Source: Conus ventricosus
Taxonomy: Eukaryota; Mollusca; Gastropoda; Neogastropoda; Conidae
NCBI GenBank assembly: GCA_018398815.1
Contig: CM031628.1
Span: 11,209,848 to 11,232,347 of the forward strand
Length of the DNA stretch: 22,500 nt
Direction: 5' to 3'
Shown: in pieces, positions 1 to 10,499 of the stretch
Layout of the letters: each line of letters starts with the position of its first letter
Position numbering within the stretch: the first letter of the stretch is position 1
Position numbers and translations under genes: made by a program
The notes under the pieces: generated by a model
Database searches by the model: none
The model's input: only the letters and a program-made list of their open reading frames with translations
What the model was told of the DNA's origin: nothing

Positions 1-2225
1 AAATGTTTTAATTATATGTATTTGACCCATTACAATATGATCTCTTTTTTCTCATGGGATGGTGAATAATAATTTTCTCTGAATAGTGTATATTCTTTGC
101 AACCAATTATCCTCATTAAAGATGCCCGCCCGATTTTTCATTCTCATAATAAAATAACCTGAATCTTTTGTTTCTTTTCCACGTTATTTTTTACAGCCAT
201 TTATATAGCTGTCTGTGCACTAGGTTGTCTACTACCTAGCCACATAGCTGACCTGATTTATTTTTCTTTTATAACCATCCAGGATAACAAAGATAAAGAA
301 GAATATATCATTGAGTATTTATAATGCCGCATCATGTCATGCTGATTGTCATAAACTAAAGTAATCATCTTCTGCATTTTTAAGCGCAATTTTGCTTTCA
401 TTATGAAGCGTTTCTCTTGAACCCCCTATATCTATTCTCTAATGTTTCTACAGTCTTTTATTGCTTTAATTGCCTTTAGCAATTCTATAGCCAACACAAA
501 ATACTAAGGCAGAAAAAAACGAACGGGAAAAAGGATCCTGTGTCGGGCGATTCCTGTTTCAACCGCCAATAATACTATGATGTACAAGCCACCTATACAA
601 ATACTCATATATCTTCTTGTTATCAGCGATTTATACTTGAAACCATCTATTGGAATCTTCCACAAACCTTACCTTTTTGAGGAAGCTTAGTTTTCATGTC
701 AGGTCTTTTGATGTTTTTATATCAAAAAAGATTGTGTATAATCAATTCTTAAAAGCAAAACTGGAATTTTTTTTACATTTAGTTGATCATTTTACATCAT
801 CTATTAGTCTCATTAGTGTCGCTACTCGACGTCCACCCTTTATATACTGAAAGTACCATACCTGTTCGTACTCTTACTAAATCTCTAATTACTTGACATA
901 AACGATTCTGCCATACATTTAGACAAAAGCTTATAATCGCTATTCGTTTTAAAACGAATTGGTTCTCCAGGTTTTTTTAAACATTTCTAGGTAGATCTTG
1001 GCTTTGTGAATTATTAACGTAATGATGCTTCTTTTCTCTGAGAAAGGAGATTACGTGAACTGTGTCCCTTTTTTCAAAGCTGGGTTAACGTGATGATGTT
1101 TACTAACTTTTTTTATGACTACCTAAATATTATATTTCAATAAGTCTGTTGTAAGCCCATCACTTCCTGGTTGTGATGAAGATTCCATTTTTTTGAGGCG
1201 CTTATGAGCTCGTCAGCAATTCATTAGCTGTTAAGTTGCCCTTAACAACTTCCTTCTGAGAAGTCAGAAGCTTGTGCACTGGAAGTATCAGTTATAATGT
1301 TTTTACCTGTGTTCCTCTGTTTCCTGCTCTTTCATGTTTTTCTTGTACTTCTTCGATAATTAGTATCGTTGCATTTTCATTTATTTCTGATCGGTTGTTG
1401 TAAATGATTACTTCCGTTTCATCACGAATGTTAGTCTTTTTTTCTGTGATTGGCTCTTGTGTTTTCTTGTTTTGTAGAAATTATATTTTGTATTCTGTTT
1501 TCCTCGTACAATCCCGGGCATTCCGTGATATTACCTGTGCATGCAATCCCGTCCTTTATTGTGTCCAATTTATGATAATTCTTGCTTTAGTGCTGTCGGA
1601 TGATTTTTGATAACGGTTTTTCATTAGGGGTTTTTGCTACTTAAATTTATGTCATTTAACTTCTACTTGTATTATCTACTATACTTATTTCTTCTGTTGA
1701 TTGCTCTTAACTTAGCTAGAAATATTGTAATAAACTCTTAACTTCATTTTTTGTTGTCCCTATTCCATTGTAAAAATAAATATATCGTTTATGTTGTCTT
1801 CCATCACGTGGTAAACATAATCATCTTTCCAAACTATTCATCGGTGATGACATATGTTATAAGTCTATTCCAACAATGAGTAGTTATTATATACTTCCAC
1901 AGCCCAGGTCCCCTCTCCAAGCTTGAAGAATTTCAATTTGATGGTTGCAAAATCGCTGTGATCTGTGATGAAAAGTGTTTGAATGAATATTTAGTTATTG
2001 TTGTTTTGTCAAAAAAAAATTATCAGTTGTTAAGAAATAAATCCAAGCTACGTGCAATAAAAGGAGAAGTTTTATGCCATGTAATATTCCATTTCATCTG
2101 GATGATTGAAACTGTCTCCATGGTATCAGACAGGTCATGGGTTTTTTTATTTAAATCATGGAATTTTCTTTTACTGTGACATCTGCATGTTTTTCTCCAG
2201 AGGTGATAATCTAAATCGTTATCTA
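1..2225. other. AT-rich non-coding DNA
   Basis: No recognisable gene, RNA or repeat is seen on either strand. The longest open frames are about 70 codons, start at chance ATGs and have no family resemblance. The stretch is AT-rich with short T and A runs, as expected of intergenic or intronic DNA in an invertebrate. Confidence 0.6.
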
Positions 2226-2547
2226 TTACGCTAGTTGAAATTTGAATTGACAAATTGAAATAATTTAAAACAGTTGAGTTGAACAAGTTGGAAAGTTGAA
2301 TTGTTGATAAAATCCTGTTGCACATGGTGTGTGTGAAATTGAAATGAGTTTTGATGATGAGTTGAAGATTGAGTTGAATGTGGTGAATTGAGGTTGAAAA
2401 TTGCGAAATGAACAGTTTGAAAGCAGTTGCAAAGTTGGTTGGGAATGATAAGTTTGAATGTGTTGAAATGAAATTGGGGTTGAAAAAATTGAGTAAGGTT
2501 TTGTGTTGTGTAAGGTAAAATGTGGAATGTGGATTAGGTTTTGAAAT
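2226..2547 (+). repeat. C-depleted GTTGAA-rich low-complexity tract
   Basis: The plus strand is almost devoid of C here and is built from degenerate GTTGAA, TTGAAA and GAGTTGAA words. It reads as an eroded simple repeat with strong strand asymmetry. It runs directly into the poly-C tract at 2548. No coding sense is supported. Confidence 0.6.
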
Positions 2548-2661
2548 CCCCCCCCCCCACCCCCCCCCCCCCCCCCGCACCCCCCCCCCCCCCCCCCCCC
2601 CCCCCCACCCCCCCCCCCCCCCCCCCCCCACCCCAACCCCCCCACCCCCCCCCCACCCCCC
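2548..2661 (+). repeat. Poly-C tract with single-A interruptions
   Basis: About 114 bases are nearly pure C, broken by isolated A bases and one G. The minus strand is poly-G and could form quadruplexes, and the plus strand could form an i-motif. Tracts this long are often mis-sized by sequencing, so the exact length is unreliable. Glycine-rich open frames across it on the minus strand are artefacts of poly-G. Confidence 0.9.
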
Positions 2662-4911
2662 AAATTATTCAAGTGACATCTGACTGATCATTTTGAGGTT
2701 ATCATCTCCCCAGTGCATCTATGAAGTATTTCTTTTCATGGTCATTATATTGGAAGGCATAAACATTCACAATGACCACTTCTTTTTTTTTATGCGGGTT
2801 TTCTTTTGCAATCGGCCACAATATCCGTCTTTGTATTGTATTATATTCTGGTTATTATCTACCTCATTGTGCCGAAATAAAACAACTTGACCACTACTGT
2901 GTTGGTGAAGGTATAAATCTTTTATATTAATATGTTCATCCTTTGCCTGATTCTGTTTTCCATTGCCCATAAACATCATCAGTGATATGTGTTTCTTGCA
3001 AGCTAAAATTTCACATTATTTTTTCTCTTTCAAGTTGTTTTTTTGTAAATATTGAATTTTTCTTTCCAACACGAGCGCAATCCCCGGAGGTTTAATGAAA
3101 AAGAAAAAACTGCTCATCCAGAATCACATGACTTAAGGAATGTCCGTAATCCAAGCCGTTTGCTAAATTCCTAAAACGCAAATCCGTTAAACACAGTACG
3201 TTGTATCGCGCCATGGCCGTTCTCCGTCTGGTCTAACCGTCCTCTCGGTTGATCAGATTAACCCACACCCCACCTCCCCCACCTTGTCTTTGCCCACTCG
3301 ACACGGAGCGGGCAGGTGGAGCCGGCCGCGCCCTGGCGGCGCGCGAAAAACCCCCGCCCGGCGTACTAGGTGAGCATTTTAGGTCTTTGGCCCATCATCT
3401 CGCTGCTGGCAAGGTGATTCCTCGTCACATCCTGTCCCTCTGTCGCTTGCCACCGGTGCTGCTGGGTTGAACGTGGTCCTTCCCACGCGTACCGTATTAT
3501 TGCCGGATGTATTTTTTTCGCGGCGAAGAAGGTTTTGTAGATGATATCTTTGCCCCTTGTCAATTTTATCAGTCTGTGTTTCGGGAACCACATCTGTTTT
3601 TTGAGAGTCTTCAAAAAACATTCTTCCCCATCCTCAAACAAATTTGCCCCTACCTTGTTCGTCTCCTGACTGCTGGTGCTCATCCATGTGCCTTTAATTT
3701 TCTGTAGCCTCACCCAATCTGAGCACATGCCTCTGATCAGAGATAGGTTCACTCACATGGGGGGGCTCAGGGAAAGTTCCACAGGCCGGATCACCAGGCT
3801 TGTGGCCACTCTGCAGCAGTCTCCTGCATGGTCACCAGATTTTGACACTGGTGTCGGTGGTTGTCTGACTGCAGGCAGTTTAGAGCACACAGGGCTCCGG
3901 GAACCTTGGTGCTCCTTGGGCTAGAGGCAAGCAGTTGTAACTACCCACCTTTATCAAACCTAAGCTGTCCAGTGGTATAGAGGAAGGTTTATGAACCATC
4001 CTCGTTTTTTAGTTGTTTATTTCTTTATTTGCATCATCATCATTACCATTATTTATTCTATCAATTTAATGTTATTTCATCTTTATACCCTCAACTCACC
4101 CACACTGTCTCCTTGGACAGTCCGCCGTTTTTATTCAACGCCCATCTTGCGCTCTGAAATGAATTTGAAGATTAGTGATTGCTTGCTCATGTTCGTTGTC
4201 CTGAGGGTTTTGTATCTTGCAGAGGAAAAAAAAAGACCTTAAGAAGTCGAATACGCGTCGTGTTTTGTCTTTGTGGCTTGTTTGTCTACGTTTATTTGTG
4301 CAGTTCGCAGTTTTGCTATATTTAATTTACATTTTGAACATTTGTAAGAATAGTTTCAGCTTGGAAATTCATGCACGTTAGCTGGTTGACATTTTGAACA
4401 CTATTTGCTTTTTAATGGCTCTTTGGTACATCTTTCCAAAAGAGTCAAGTTACCACTTTCCGCGATCTCCGAGGAGGGAGGGAGAATCAATCAGGTTTCG
4501 ATATATCTGTATCTGACAAGGAGAGTTATATGTTAGTGAGTTTCCTCCCCATTGGAGATTGTCTCCCCCTGGGTGACTATTAAGCTTGCCTGAGAAGGTA
4601 TTTTTGTGAAAGCATTCATTATTCCAATTCACCCACTCAAGCACATACTGGTTAGGCGGATTTATCTACCACTGCTGTATTGATATGTTTATCACCCCCT
4701 TATTTCTTCATTCTACGAAATAAAGAACAAGCATTTGTTTATAATTGAATATATATTGCGGTTTCATTCCATGAACTGGCCCTCGGCACTTGTGTCTTTA
4801 AGAGGTTTTTTTTTATATTTTTAGTTATAGTTAGACATCAACAATTTCAAATATTTGGCAAATTGCAAGTGCAAAAAAAAACGCATAATATAAAATTTAA
4901 TTCTATCTTTT
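2662..4911. other. Non-coding DNA with a GC-rich island
   Basis: Most of the stretch is AT-rich and featureless. Between about 3205 and 3960 the composition shifts to GC-rich, with CpG-containing blocks around 3300-3365. A 128-codon minus-strand frame (3366-3752) lies in the island but matches no family I recognise. The island could be an old insertion, an exon or a CpG-rich promoter, and nothing in the sequence decides between these. Confidence 0.4.
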
Positions 4912-4918
4912 TTGTTTA

Positions 4919-5137
4919 GACATAAAAAAGGAAGAAAGCTTGCAATTCAAATCTTGTGGAACAAAGAAGGAAACATACTCCACTCACAAAATAAAGCCAG
5001 AAGGAATGTTGATATTTCCAACAGAAAAAAAAATGAAAAAAAAAAAAACAGCACTAAATCAACCTACTCCAACAGCAGAAAAGAGCTTGGAAGCAGTCAC
5101 AGGTTTTAAAAATCACCTTGTTCACCAGCACTCCTGA
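4919..5137 (+). other. Possible terminal exon of an unknown gene
   Basis: A pyrimidine-rich stretch ending in TTTAG at 4900-4919 looks like a splice acceptor. It is followed by an open frame of about 70 codons, rich in lysine and glutamate, which ends in TGA at 5137. The frame contains KKMKKKK and QPTPTAEKS segments, giving it the look of a disordered charged tail. No family is recognised and no neighbouring exon was found, so this is a weak candidate that chance could explain. Confidence 0.15.
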
Positions 5138-5206
5138 CTGAAACAACATTCAGAGGAATAATTAGTGATATGGATAATGAGGTTACGCAGAATAAGAAAA
5201 GAAACC

Positions 5207-5348
5207 CACTCACACACACACACACACACACACACCACAACACTACCACACAAACACACACACATAACAAACTGCTTACACCACTGGCACACACATGGAA
5301 AGAAAGAAAAAGAGAAGGGAACACCACACACACACACTCACACACTCA

Positions 5349-5379
<31 letters not shown>

Positions 5380-5558
5380 CAAAAACAACCACCACACTCA
5401 CTCACACAACTCGTCACACATACACACACACACACACACACCTCACAACAACACGCACACACCACACACACACAACCACACACTTTCTTATGTTTTGTCC
5501 CACTTGTTCACAAATGAAAGAAAGAAAAAGGGAACACACCCACACACACACACACACT
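5207..5558 (+). repeat. Compound (CA)n microsatellite
   Basis: Several CA/CAC blocks are separated by short spacers. Two purine modules, rich in GAAAGAAAGAAAAAG, sit inside the array at about 5297-5320 and 5516-5532, so part of the array may have been copied as a larger unit. The His/Thr-rich frames across it are translations of the repeat and not genes. Confidence 0.95.
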
Positions 5559-6279
5559 AAACTCATCTTGCACTGCCACATAACATCCTTTCACCTCTCA
5601 CTGTTCCTCTAAAGCAATATTTATTATATGGATATCAGTCTGTCATGTGGCTGTCAGTCTGCCACCACCCCCTTCGACCTCGATTCATGGCCAAGCCAGC
5701 TGGTCTTGCAGTTCTTTCAGTAATCTCGTTAGGTGTATTTCACCCCAATATGGCCTCCCTCGCACTGGGCGATAGGCATAAGAATGTTTCTCGCAGAGCC
5801 AGATAACTCTAATGCTGGTTCAAGGGCCTCTTGTGGTGTGTGTGCATGATGCACTGAGCACTTGCTCAGCCAGTTGGCACGCCTCCAACAATCAGCCACT
5901 GTGATAATTGGGTCAAGCGCCCCCCCCCCCCACCCCTTTTCATTAGCACACAGATGTTTGCTCCCTCACAATCTGGGTGTTCTTTATATTATTCAGTATC
6001 AACTGATGTCTTTCAATATTTACAGCACCTGGTATCGGTGGTAAATGTTGAGTCGAGGCTGAGTAGTGAAGGGATTGGTTGTGACGTCATAGTGAATGGA
6101 TTAAAACAATTGGAATAAATTGATTAAAGAACACTTAACTGGGTGAACAGCGCTCTGATAAAGCAAAATGGCTGTGGAGCGCAGGTCAGAGAACCTCCCA
6201 ACTATGACATTTTCTTTCTGGCTTTCGTCTCATCAGAGTAGAGAAGTGAGGAATTTCTGGCGTTAGTAACCTAGCTGGT
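5559..6279. other. Non-coding DNA of moderate GC content
   Basis: This stretch is less AT-rich than its surroundings, especially 5640-5900, and may be part of an old non-autonomous repeat. I recognise neither a coding frame nor a SINE head, and no terminal repeats are visible. A short C run lies at about 5921. Confidence 0.35.
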
Positions 6280-6337
6280 CGCCCAACGGCGCCTTTGGCG
6301 GTGACACACATTGTCGCCAAACGGCGCCTTTGGCGGT
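6280..6337. repeat. Two direct copies of a GC-rich palindrome
   Basis: Two 23-base copies (6280-6302 and 6315-6337) are separated by 12 bases. They differ at one base. Each is an imperfect palindrome centred on GGCGCC with CGCCAAA and TTTGGCG arms, so each could form a cruciform or bind a dimeric protein. They lie just before a (TA)n tract. No gene context suggests a function. Confidence 0.75.
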
Positions 6338-6350
6338 ATGTAAGGGTTCA

Positions 6351-6390
6351 TATATCTATATATTATATTTATATTATATTTATATATATA

Positions 6391-6428
<38 letters not shown>
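6351..6428. repeat. (TA)n microsatellite
   Basis: About 78 bases are almost entirely alternating T and A, with a few TATTATATTTA interruptions near the start. It directly follows the GC palindromes, and both together may mark a fragile or recombination-prone spot. Confidence 0.9.
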
Positions 6429-6432
<4 letters not shown>

Positions 6433-7072
6433 TGCTGAACAATTTAATAGTGGGAGGGAATACAAGTGCAGGTTAACAATTCTTCAGTGGGGAGTGAACA
6501 CTGCTACGCCGAGGGCAGTGGACGTGTACGGCTCTGAGCTCTCGTCTGCTAGTGAACAGGTTCTTTTTTTTAACTTAGGTTTTTTTCCCTTCTTTTTGCT
6601 GAGCGGCTTGAGTGTTATGGACAGCCACAATGTCGTGCAACTGTTCGACAGCGGTTCCCTGTACTGCGTGACTGCCTGTAGCATCCTGATTTCTGCCGTG
6701 AAGATGCCCAACGTTCGTAAGTCGATCAAGAAAACATGAACAGATAAAACAAAAAAGGAAAAAAGTGACTCAATAAAGACGCTGAGAGGTCAGTTGGTCG
6801 TTGGAGGCGACTTGTGCCGTGAATCGAATGCCATCGGCGCTTGAAGAAGCAGCGAGTGGGACAGGAGACGCCGGCAAAAAAGCAGAGGTTTTCTGCTCCA
6901 CGTTTGAAACTGGATCTGGGAGTACACCGACCTCCGACTCCATTCGGGTTCATTTTCTGCCCCAGTTCTGCCACGGCTTGGAACCAGGTCAAGCAGACGC
7001 ACATTCGGTGAAAATACGAGTGGCGCAAAGAGAAGTTGTAACTTTGAACTGCTAGGGAAAAACTGTGTGAGA
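6429..7072. other. Unassigned stretch upstream of the LINE ORF1 remnant
   Basis: The stretch is moderately GC-rich and carries overlapping open frames of 70-100 codons on both strands (for example 6801-7055 plus and 6726-7028 minus), none resembling a known protein. Because a LINE ORF1 remnant begins just downstream on the plus strand, it may include that element's 5' UTR or the start of its ORF1. This is an inference from position. Confidence 0.35.
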
Positions 7073-7687
7073 ATGGATAACCCTTATCTCAAAACTAACC
7101 GACACTATGTGGAGGAACTGAAAGCTGAAATATTGTTGCTTAAAATGTGATAAACTCGAAATGGATAAGCCGGACATCGAGGTTTTGCAGAAGAAAGGAG
7201 GAGATGCTACGAGCTGACTAAAGCTCGCCCAAAATATCGGTTTGGCCGGGCAGATGACCAGAGCTAATGATCTGGAACAGAATGGCAGAAATTACAACCT
7301 TAAGGGTTGTTACCCGTGCCTGAGCAGGGACAATGAACACGGTAGCAGACTGTGAAAGGAAAGAAGAAAGAAGAGGAAACTTTGCTCAATATATTTCACA
7401 ATTGATTACAACGGCGCACATCACGATGAACGATATCGATGCGGCTCTTAGGCTGGGGGAAAAAAGCGAACAGGCCCAACCGCTCCGTGCGGAATCTTTT
7501 GTTCGCTTTGTGTCACGAAAGACAAGTATCAAGTGCTGTCAAACCGCAGCAACTTCGTAGGCGCCCGGGTGTCGACGAGGTCTCCAGTCATCGTTTGAAG
7601 ACAGACCAGAGGAACTACCAGCTCCTGATGGCAGTGCGTGAATGCAGACGTGTCAAGCCAGTGCTGGACCGTGAGGGGCCAATGTAG
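7073..7687 (+). pseudogene. LINE ORF1-like (nucleic-acid chaperone) remnant
   Basis: ORF1 proteins of L1/Tx1-like LINEs bind the element RNA through a coiled coil, an RRM and a C-terminal domain. In this stretch a short charged region (about 7073-7200) leads to RANDLEQNGRNYN at about 7260. It is followed by NDIDAALRLGEKSEQAQP near 7430, an FVRFVSRKT strand near 7500, and NYQLLMAVRECRRVK near 7615. That order matches the RRM-to-C-terminal part of these ORF1 proteins as I know them. Several frameshifts and stops break the frame, so this is a dead copy. It ends just before the foldback at 7690. No reverse transcriptase follows, so ORF2 has been lost or never joined this fragment. Confidence 0.7.
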
Positions 7688-7689
7688 AA

Positions 7690-7768
7690 AACAATAATAG
7701 GGGCATTCTGGCTCACCCGGTCTCAACCAGTTTCGACCGGCTTGACTCCAGAATGCCCTTTTATTGTT
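7690..7768. repeat. Foldback (nested inverted repeat)
   Basis: The outer arms are 7690-7711 and 7748-7768, about 21 bases each and nearly complementary (AACAATAATAGGGGCATTC against GAATGCCCTTTTATTGTT). An inner pair, CCGGTC (7717-7722) and GACCGG (7735-7740), lies inside. The whole could fold into one long hairpin. It may be a short foldback element inserted at the end of the LINE ORF1 remnant. No flanking target duplication was identified. Confidence 0.75.
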
Positions 7769-8642
7769 CTCTGGACAATGTAAGGATTCTATAACCAAAA
7801 AATTAACGATTTTCTACAAAAACATACATACTGTGTTGGAATATTCCGTTTTGTCAATTCTAATTTTTACTAAACTTTTCAGATTGTGTAGGTTTTGCGC
7901 AAGCCTTTGTTTTTCTTGTTTGTTTTTAATAACTCATTATTTTCGCGCATTAATTGCGCATCTCTCATACCTTATTCGCCTCAAGTCCATTGAGCATGCG
8001 CAGTTACGAGCAAAACCAAAAACCTCGGTTTGTAACAGTCTTGTTAGCTAGCCTGAGCTGAACGTTGTTGTGTTCTATGGCCAAGTGTGATGATGATGTA
8101 GACTAAGCATTTTTTGAGCTAAAAAAAGTATACATATTGATGATGAAGAATGCACGTTGGACCAATAGTTGTTAAGAGTAAGTGGGGTGTTTTTTTCCTG
8201 CACTTTTCTGGAATAGTCTAGAAATAGAAGTGAGAGCGAATTTTTAATCAACTGGTCTTAACCAGTTTGTTTTATGCCACCCTCTTTTTATGCAGAGTTC
8301 TGGAAACCACGAGAGCTTATGTGTTAAGTGTGGGGTTGGCCTATGCTTGGATCATGGCACGTGTTGCTGCCCTGGCTTAGTAATTTTGTGTATTTGCACA
8401 CGGGTGATTTGCGTTGATACTGATTGGCGTTGGCTGATTTTGCGTTGGGCGACAAAATGGGTCGCCCCCGGATTGCTTTTGTAAAGCCTATAATTAAGGG
8501 TTTGCGACGAAGGGGAAAGCAACCCTTTGAATAGAGAAGTTGTCTCCAATGGGAAAAGAATGTAACAATGGATTGTGTTTTTTTTTTTTATTTTAACGTT
8601 TCATTCAGTTGCTATTAGGGTCTTGTTCAAGTTGCTATAAGT
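7769..8642. other. Non-coding DNA
   Basis: No supported gene or structured repeat is seen. A short sequence at about 8248-8268, with CTGGTCTTAACCAG, echoes the TCAACCAG of the foldback loop and may be a small related remnant. Open frames here are short and unrelated to known families. Confidence 0.4.
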
Positions 8643-8802
8643 CGTTCTAAGTTCTTAACCAAAGGGCGCCTCATGTTCTTGTTAAGTTTTAATCAAGTCA
8701 CCTCAAGTTCTTATTAAGTTTTTAATCAAGTCACATAAGTTCTTAATTAGTTCTTGATCAGTCGCCTTAAGTCATCCCATGTTTCATAATAAGTCATCCT
8801 TT
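8643..8802 (+). repeat. Degenerate 32-base minisatellite, about five units
   Basis: Units begin at about 8643, 8675, 8707, 8739 and 8771, a constant 32-base spacing. The best-conserved units read GTTCTT-x-TTAAGTTTTTAATCAAGTCAC. The outer units are the most diverged. The units abut without unique spacers, which separates the array from a CRISPR. Confidence 0.7.
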
Positions 8803-9597
8803 TAAGTACAGCAAGTTTCTTATTCAAAGTTAACTTATAATTATTTATTAAGTCTTAAAATTAGGCATCTGAAATGGATCAAATGAATTTTTTTGTTGGT
8901 GGGGCTAGCCATACTTTAGTTGTTCGATCTTCTGTATTTAGTGGGTTTGAGATTGGTTTGGACTGCTGTGGTTTTTGTCTTTGTTTATATATATTTATAA
9001 CCGTAATAACAACCCCCAGCTGGCAGCAATGCTGGCAAAAATGACAATTGTTTTAAGAAAATTCTGTGATGACTTTGATGTGTAGGGGCAACCCTGGCGT
9101 TGCTTGTGGATCAACTTGTTCTTGTGTTTTAAAAGCCTGCATTGAAACAACTCGGCTGCGGCTCTGGAACGTTTTAATTTTTGCGATTGTGCTGTAATTT
9201 TTTTTTGTTTGTTCCACTCTGCTAATTTTTTCCTGCTTCAACGCGTCCAGGATGAGGCTTCTTACTCATCACCTTTCGCCACCTGGATTCAAGTTTGTGA
9301 TTCTGCTGATTTTCTGGCCTCGGGTCATTTTGAAGGAAATAAAATCTTTATGAGTAAAAGTAATTAATCCCATGTTTTTGGTAACAGTAAGTTCCAAATC
9401 TGTAGTATAGTTCACATCCGTAGAGACTCTAATGTCTTTGGTTTAATACTGGATCTGCCGTTAATTCATACATAAAATCTGTTTCTGATTCAATAGGCGC
9501 AAATTCTACTAACTAGTTTTAGTGTACAAAACTAAGAACGTGTGTCCTACATTTTACCAGTCTTGATCCTAGTGATTCATTCCTGTTTTGTTACTTT
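8803..9597. other. Mostly non-coding, with a weak minus-strand coding trace
   Basis: No firm gene is seen. On the minus strand, about 9053-9320 encodes lysine/arginine-rich, helix-like sequence in two frames (segments such as AEWNKQKK and QSQKLKRSRAAAELFQ). This could be a frameshifted remnant of a charged coiled-coil protein. No family is assigned and chance is possible. Confidence 0.2.
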
Positions 9598-9794
9598 TTA
9601 ATGCTTGTGGAGACATCGTTGAATTTGTTCTATGCTTGAATTCATTTCCGAGGAACTGTTTTGTTTTTTCCACTGCTGCCAAAGAATCAGTCTTTCTTTT
9701 TTTTGGGCATAATAGCTTGGTAATCATCCTGAGTATTTGTAATCATAAGGTTTCAGGATTGTTAGTAGATCATCGGCGTTCCATGTTTTATTGC
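9598..9794 (-). pseudogene. Possible SAP-like helix-loop-helix remnant
   Basis: A minus-strand frame of about 65 codons with one internal TGA reads TWNADDLLTILKPYDYKYSG, then the stop, then LPSYYAQKKERLILW. This pattern of a Trp-containing helix, a loop with Gly-x-Leu-Pro, and a Lys/Glu-rich second helix resembles SAP-type DNA-binding helices seen at the ends of some invertebrate transposon proteins. That comparison is from memory. A TTTAG acceptor-like sequence lies just upstream on the minus strand. The frame could equally be chance, as a 69-codon plus-strand frame overlaps it. Confidence 0.22.
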
Positions 9795-9902
9795 TAAATA
9801 TAATTATTATTTTGTTTTAAAAAATGAGCGCCGAAAAAGACTGTTACCAATCTTGTATACATTCTTCTGTTTTTGGAGGCCTAAAGTTATAGGATATACA
9901 CA

Positions 9903-10057
9903 ATGCTTGGTAAAAGCTTGTTAAAAATTAAACCAGAGATCTTGGCAAACTTGACTTTGAGGATTCGGCAAAGCTTAGTGCTATCTTTACAGCTACGTTG
10001 GCTACGAAAGATTTTCTAAGTTAAGCAAGGAATATTCCTGACAGTATAAATATGTAA
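9903..10057 (+). pseudogene. Possible small Polinton ORF remnant
   Basis: Starting at ATG 9903, one frame reads MLGKSLLKIKPEILANL. A second frame then continues with DFEDSAKLSAIFTATLATKD up to TAA at 10055, with one internal stop. The two parts read as a single helical protein of about 50 residues broken by one indel and one stop. It sits 23 bases before the next element gene, matching the packing elsewhere in the element. No function is known, and part of the signal may be chance. Confidence 0.3.
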
Positions 10058-10080
10058 AATAAAAATATACATTTATAAAA

Positions 10081-10499
10081 ATGGCTTCATCGTAATGATG
10101 ATAGTCGGAGTGCTGGGGTTAATGTGCTTGCTTTTAGCGGAAGTAAATTCCGCGTTTAGTAAACTGCGGGTTGACGGTGAGAGAGAAAAAGACAAAAACA
10201 AAGCTATGGAGCAACTGCCGCAGCACAAGATAACTATGAAAAGCAGAGATTGAGCAGTTAGATTTTATTTAACAACAAAACTGAAAAAACAGGGGCATGC
10301 AGCTTACTCATTTAAAGACGTTTGACCAAGCCAATAAAAGAATATTATCTTGTAACAGGCACAAACCAACTTGAGACATTGCCCCACCAAAATTCCAGTG
10401 ACTTTTATTCAGCCATCAGGATATAAACAAAAGATGCAAGAAATCGTTTTTATAGTTCTTGGTATGACAGGTTGTGTATTTTGTTGCACATTATATTGA
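10081..10499 (+). pseudogene. Small membrane protein with TM-coil-TM layout
   Basis: The probable start is ATG 10081, preceded by an AT-rich TTTATAAAA. An immediate frameshift leads into the frame from ATG 10095, which reads a clear membrane helix (MMIVGVLGLMCLLL) followed by a charged segment. After frame changes near 10210-10260, coil-like sequence continues, then a proline-rich stretch (LETLPH) near 10376. A second hydrophobic segment near 10445-10495 (IVLGMTGCVFCC-like) leads to TGA at 10497-10499. That stop overlaps the integrase ATG by one base. About 135 codons are covered. From memory, proteins of this layout recur beside integrases in cnidarian Polintons, with no assigned role. A virion or membrane-anchoring role is only a guess. 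Confidence 0.45.

Noticed and set aside
2023..2672. Minus-strand frames of 135-202 codons with long glycine runs
   Set aside because: The glycine runs are translations of the poly-G strand of the poly-C tract, and the rest is the low-complexity GTTGAA region. No start context or family supports them.
3366..3752. 128-codon minus-strand frame considered as LINE ORF1 or another gene
   Set aside because: A faint resemblance to LINE ORF1 needs switching between two overlapping frames and lacks the key RRM words, so no identity is claimed.
5106..5612. His/Thr-rich (plus) and Cys/Val-rich (minus) frames over the CA array
   Set aside because: They are pure translations of the microsatellite in several frames at once.
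6484..6739. Overlapping 81-codon frames on both strands
   Set aside because: The two nearly mirror-image frames have no known relatives and no splice or start evidence favours either.
7690..7768. Hairpin considered as a transcription terminator or microRNA precursor
   Set aside because: There is no bacterial context or downstream T-run logic, and the arms are too inverted-repeat-like and isolated to claim a microRNA.
8643..8802. Regular 32-base spacing considered as a CRISPR array
   Set aside because: Units abut without unique spacers, there are no cas genes, and the setting is eukaryotic.
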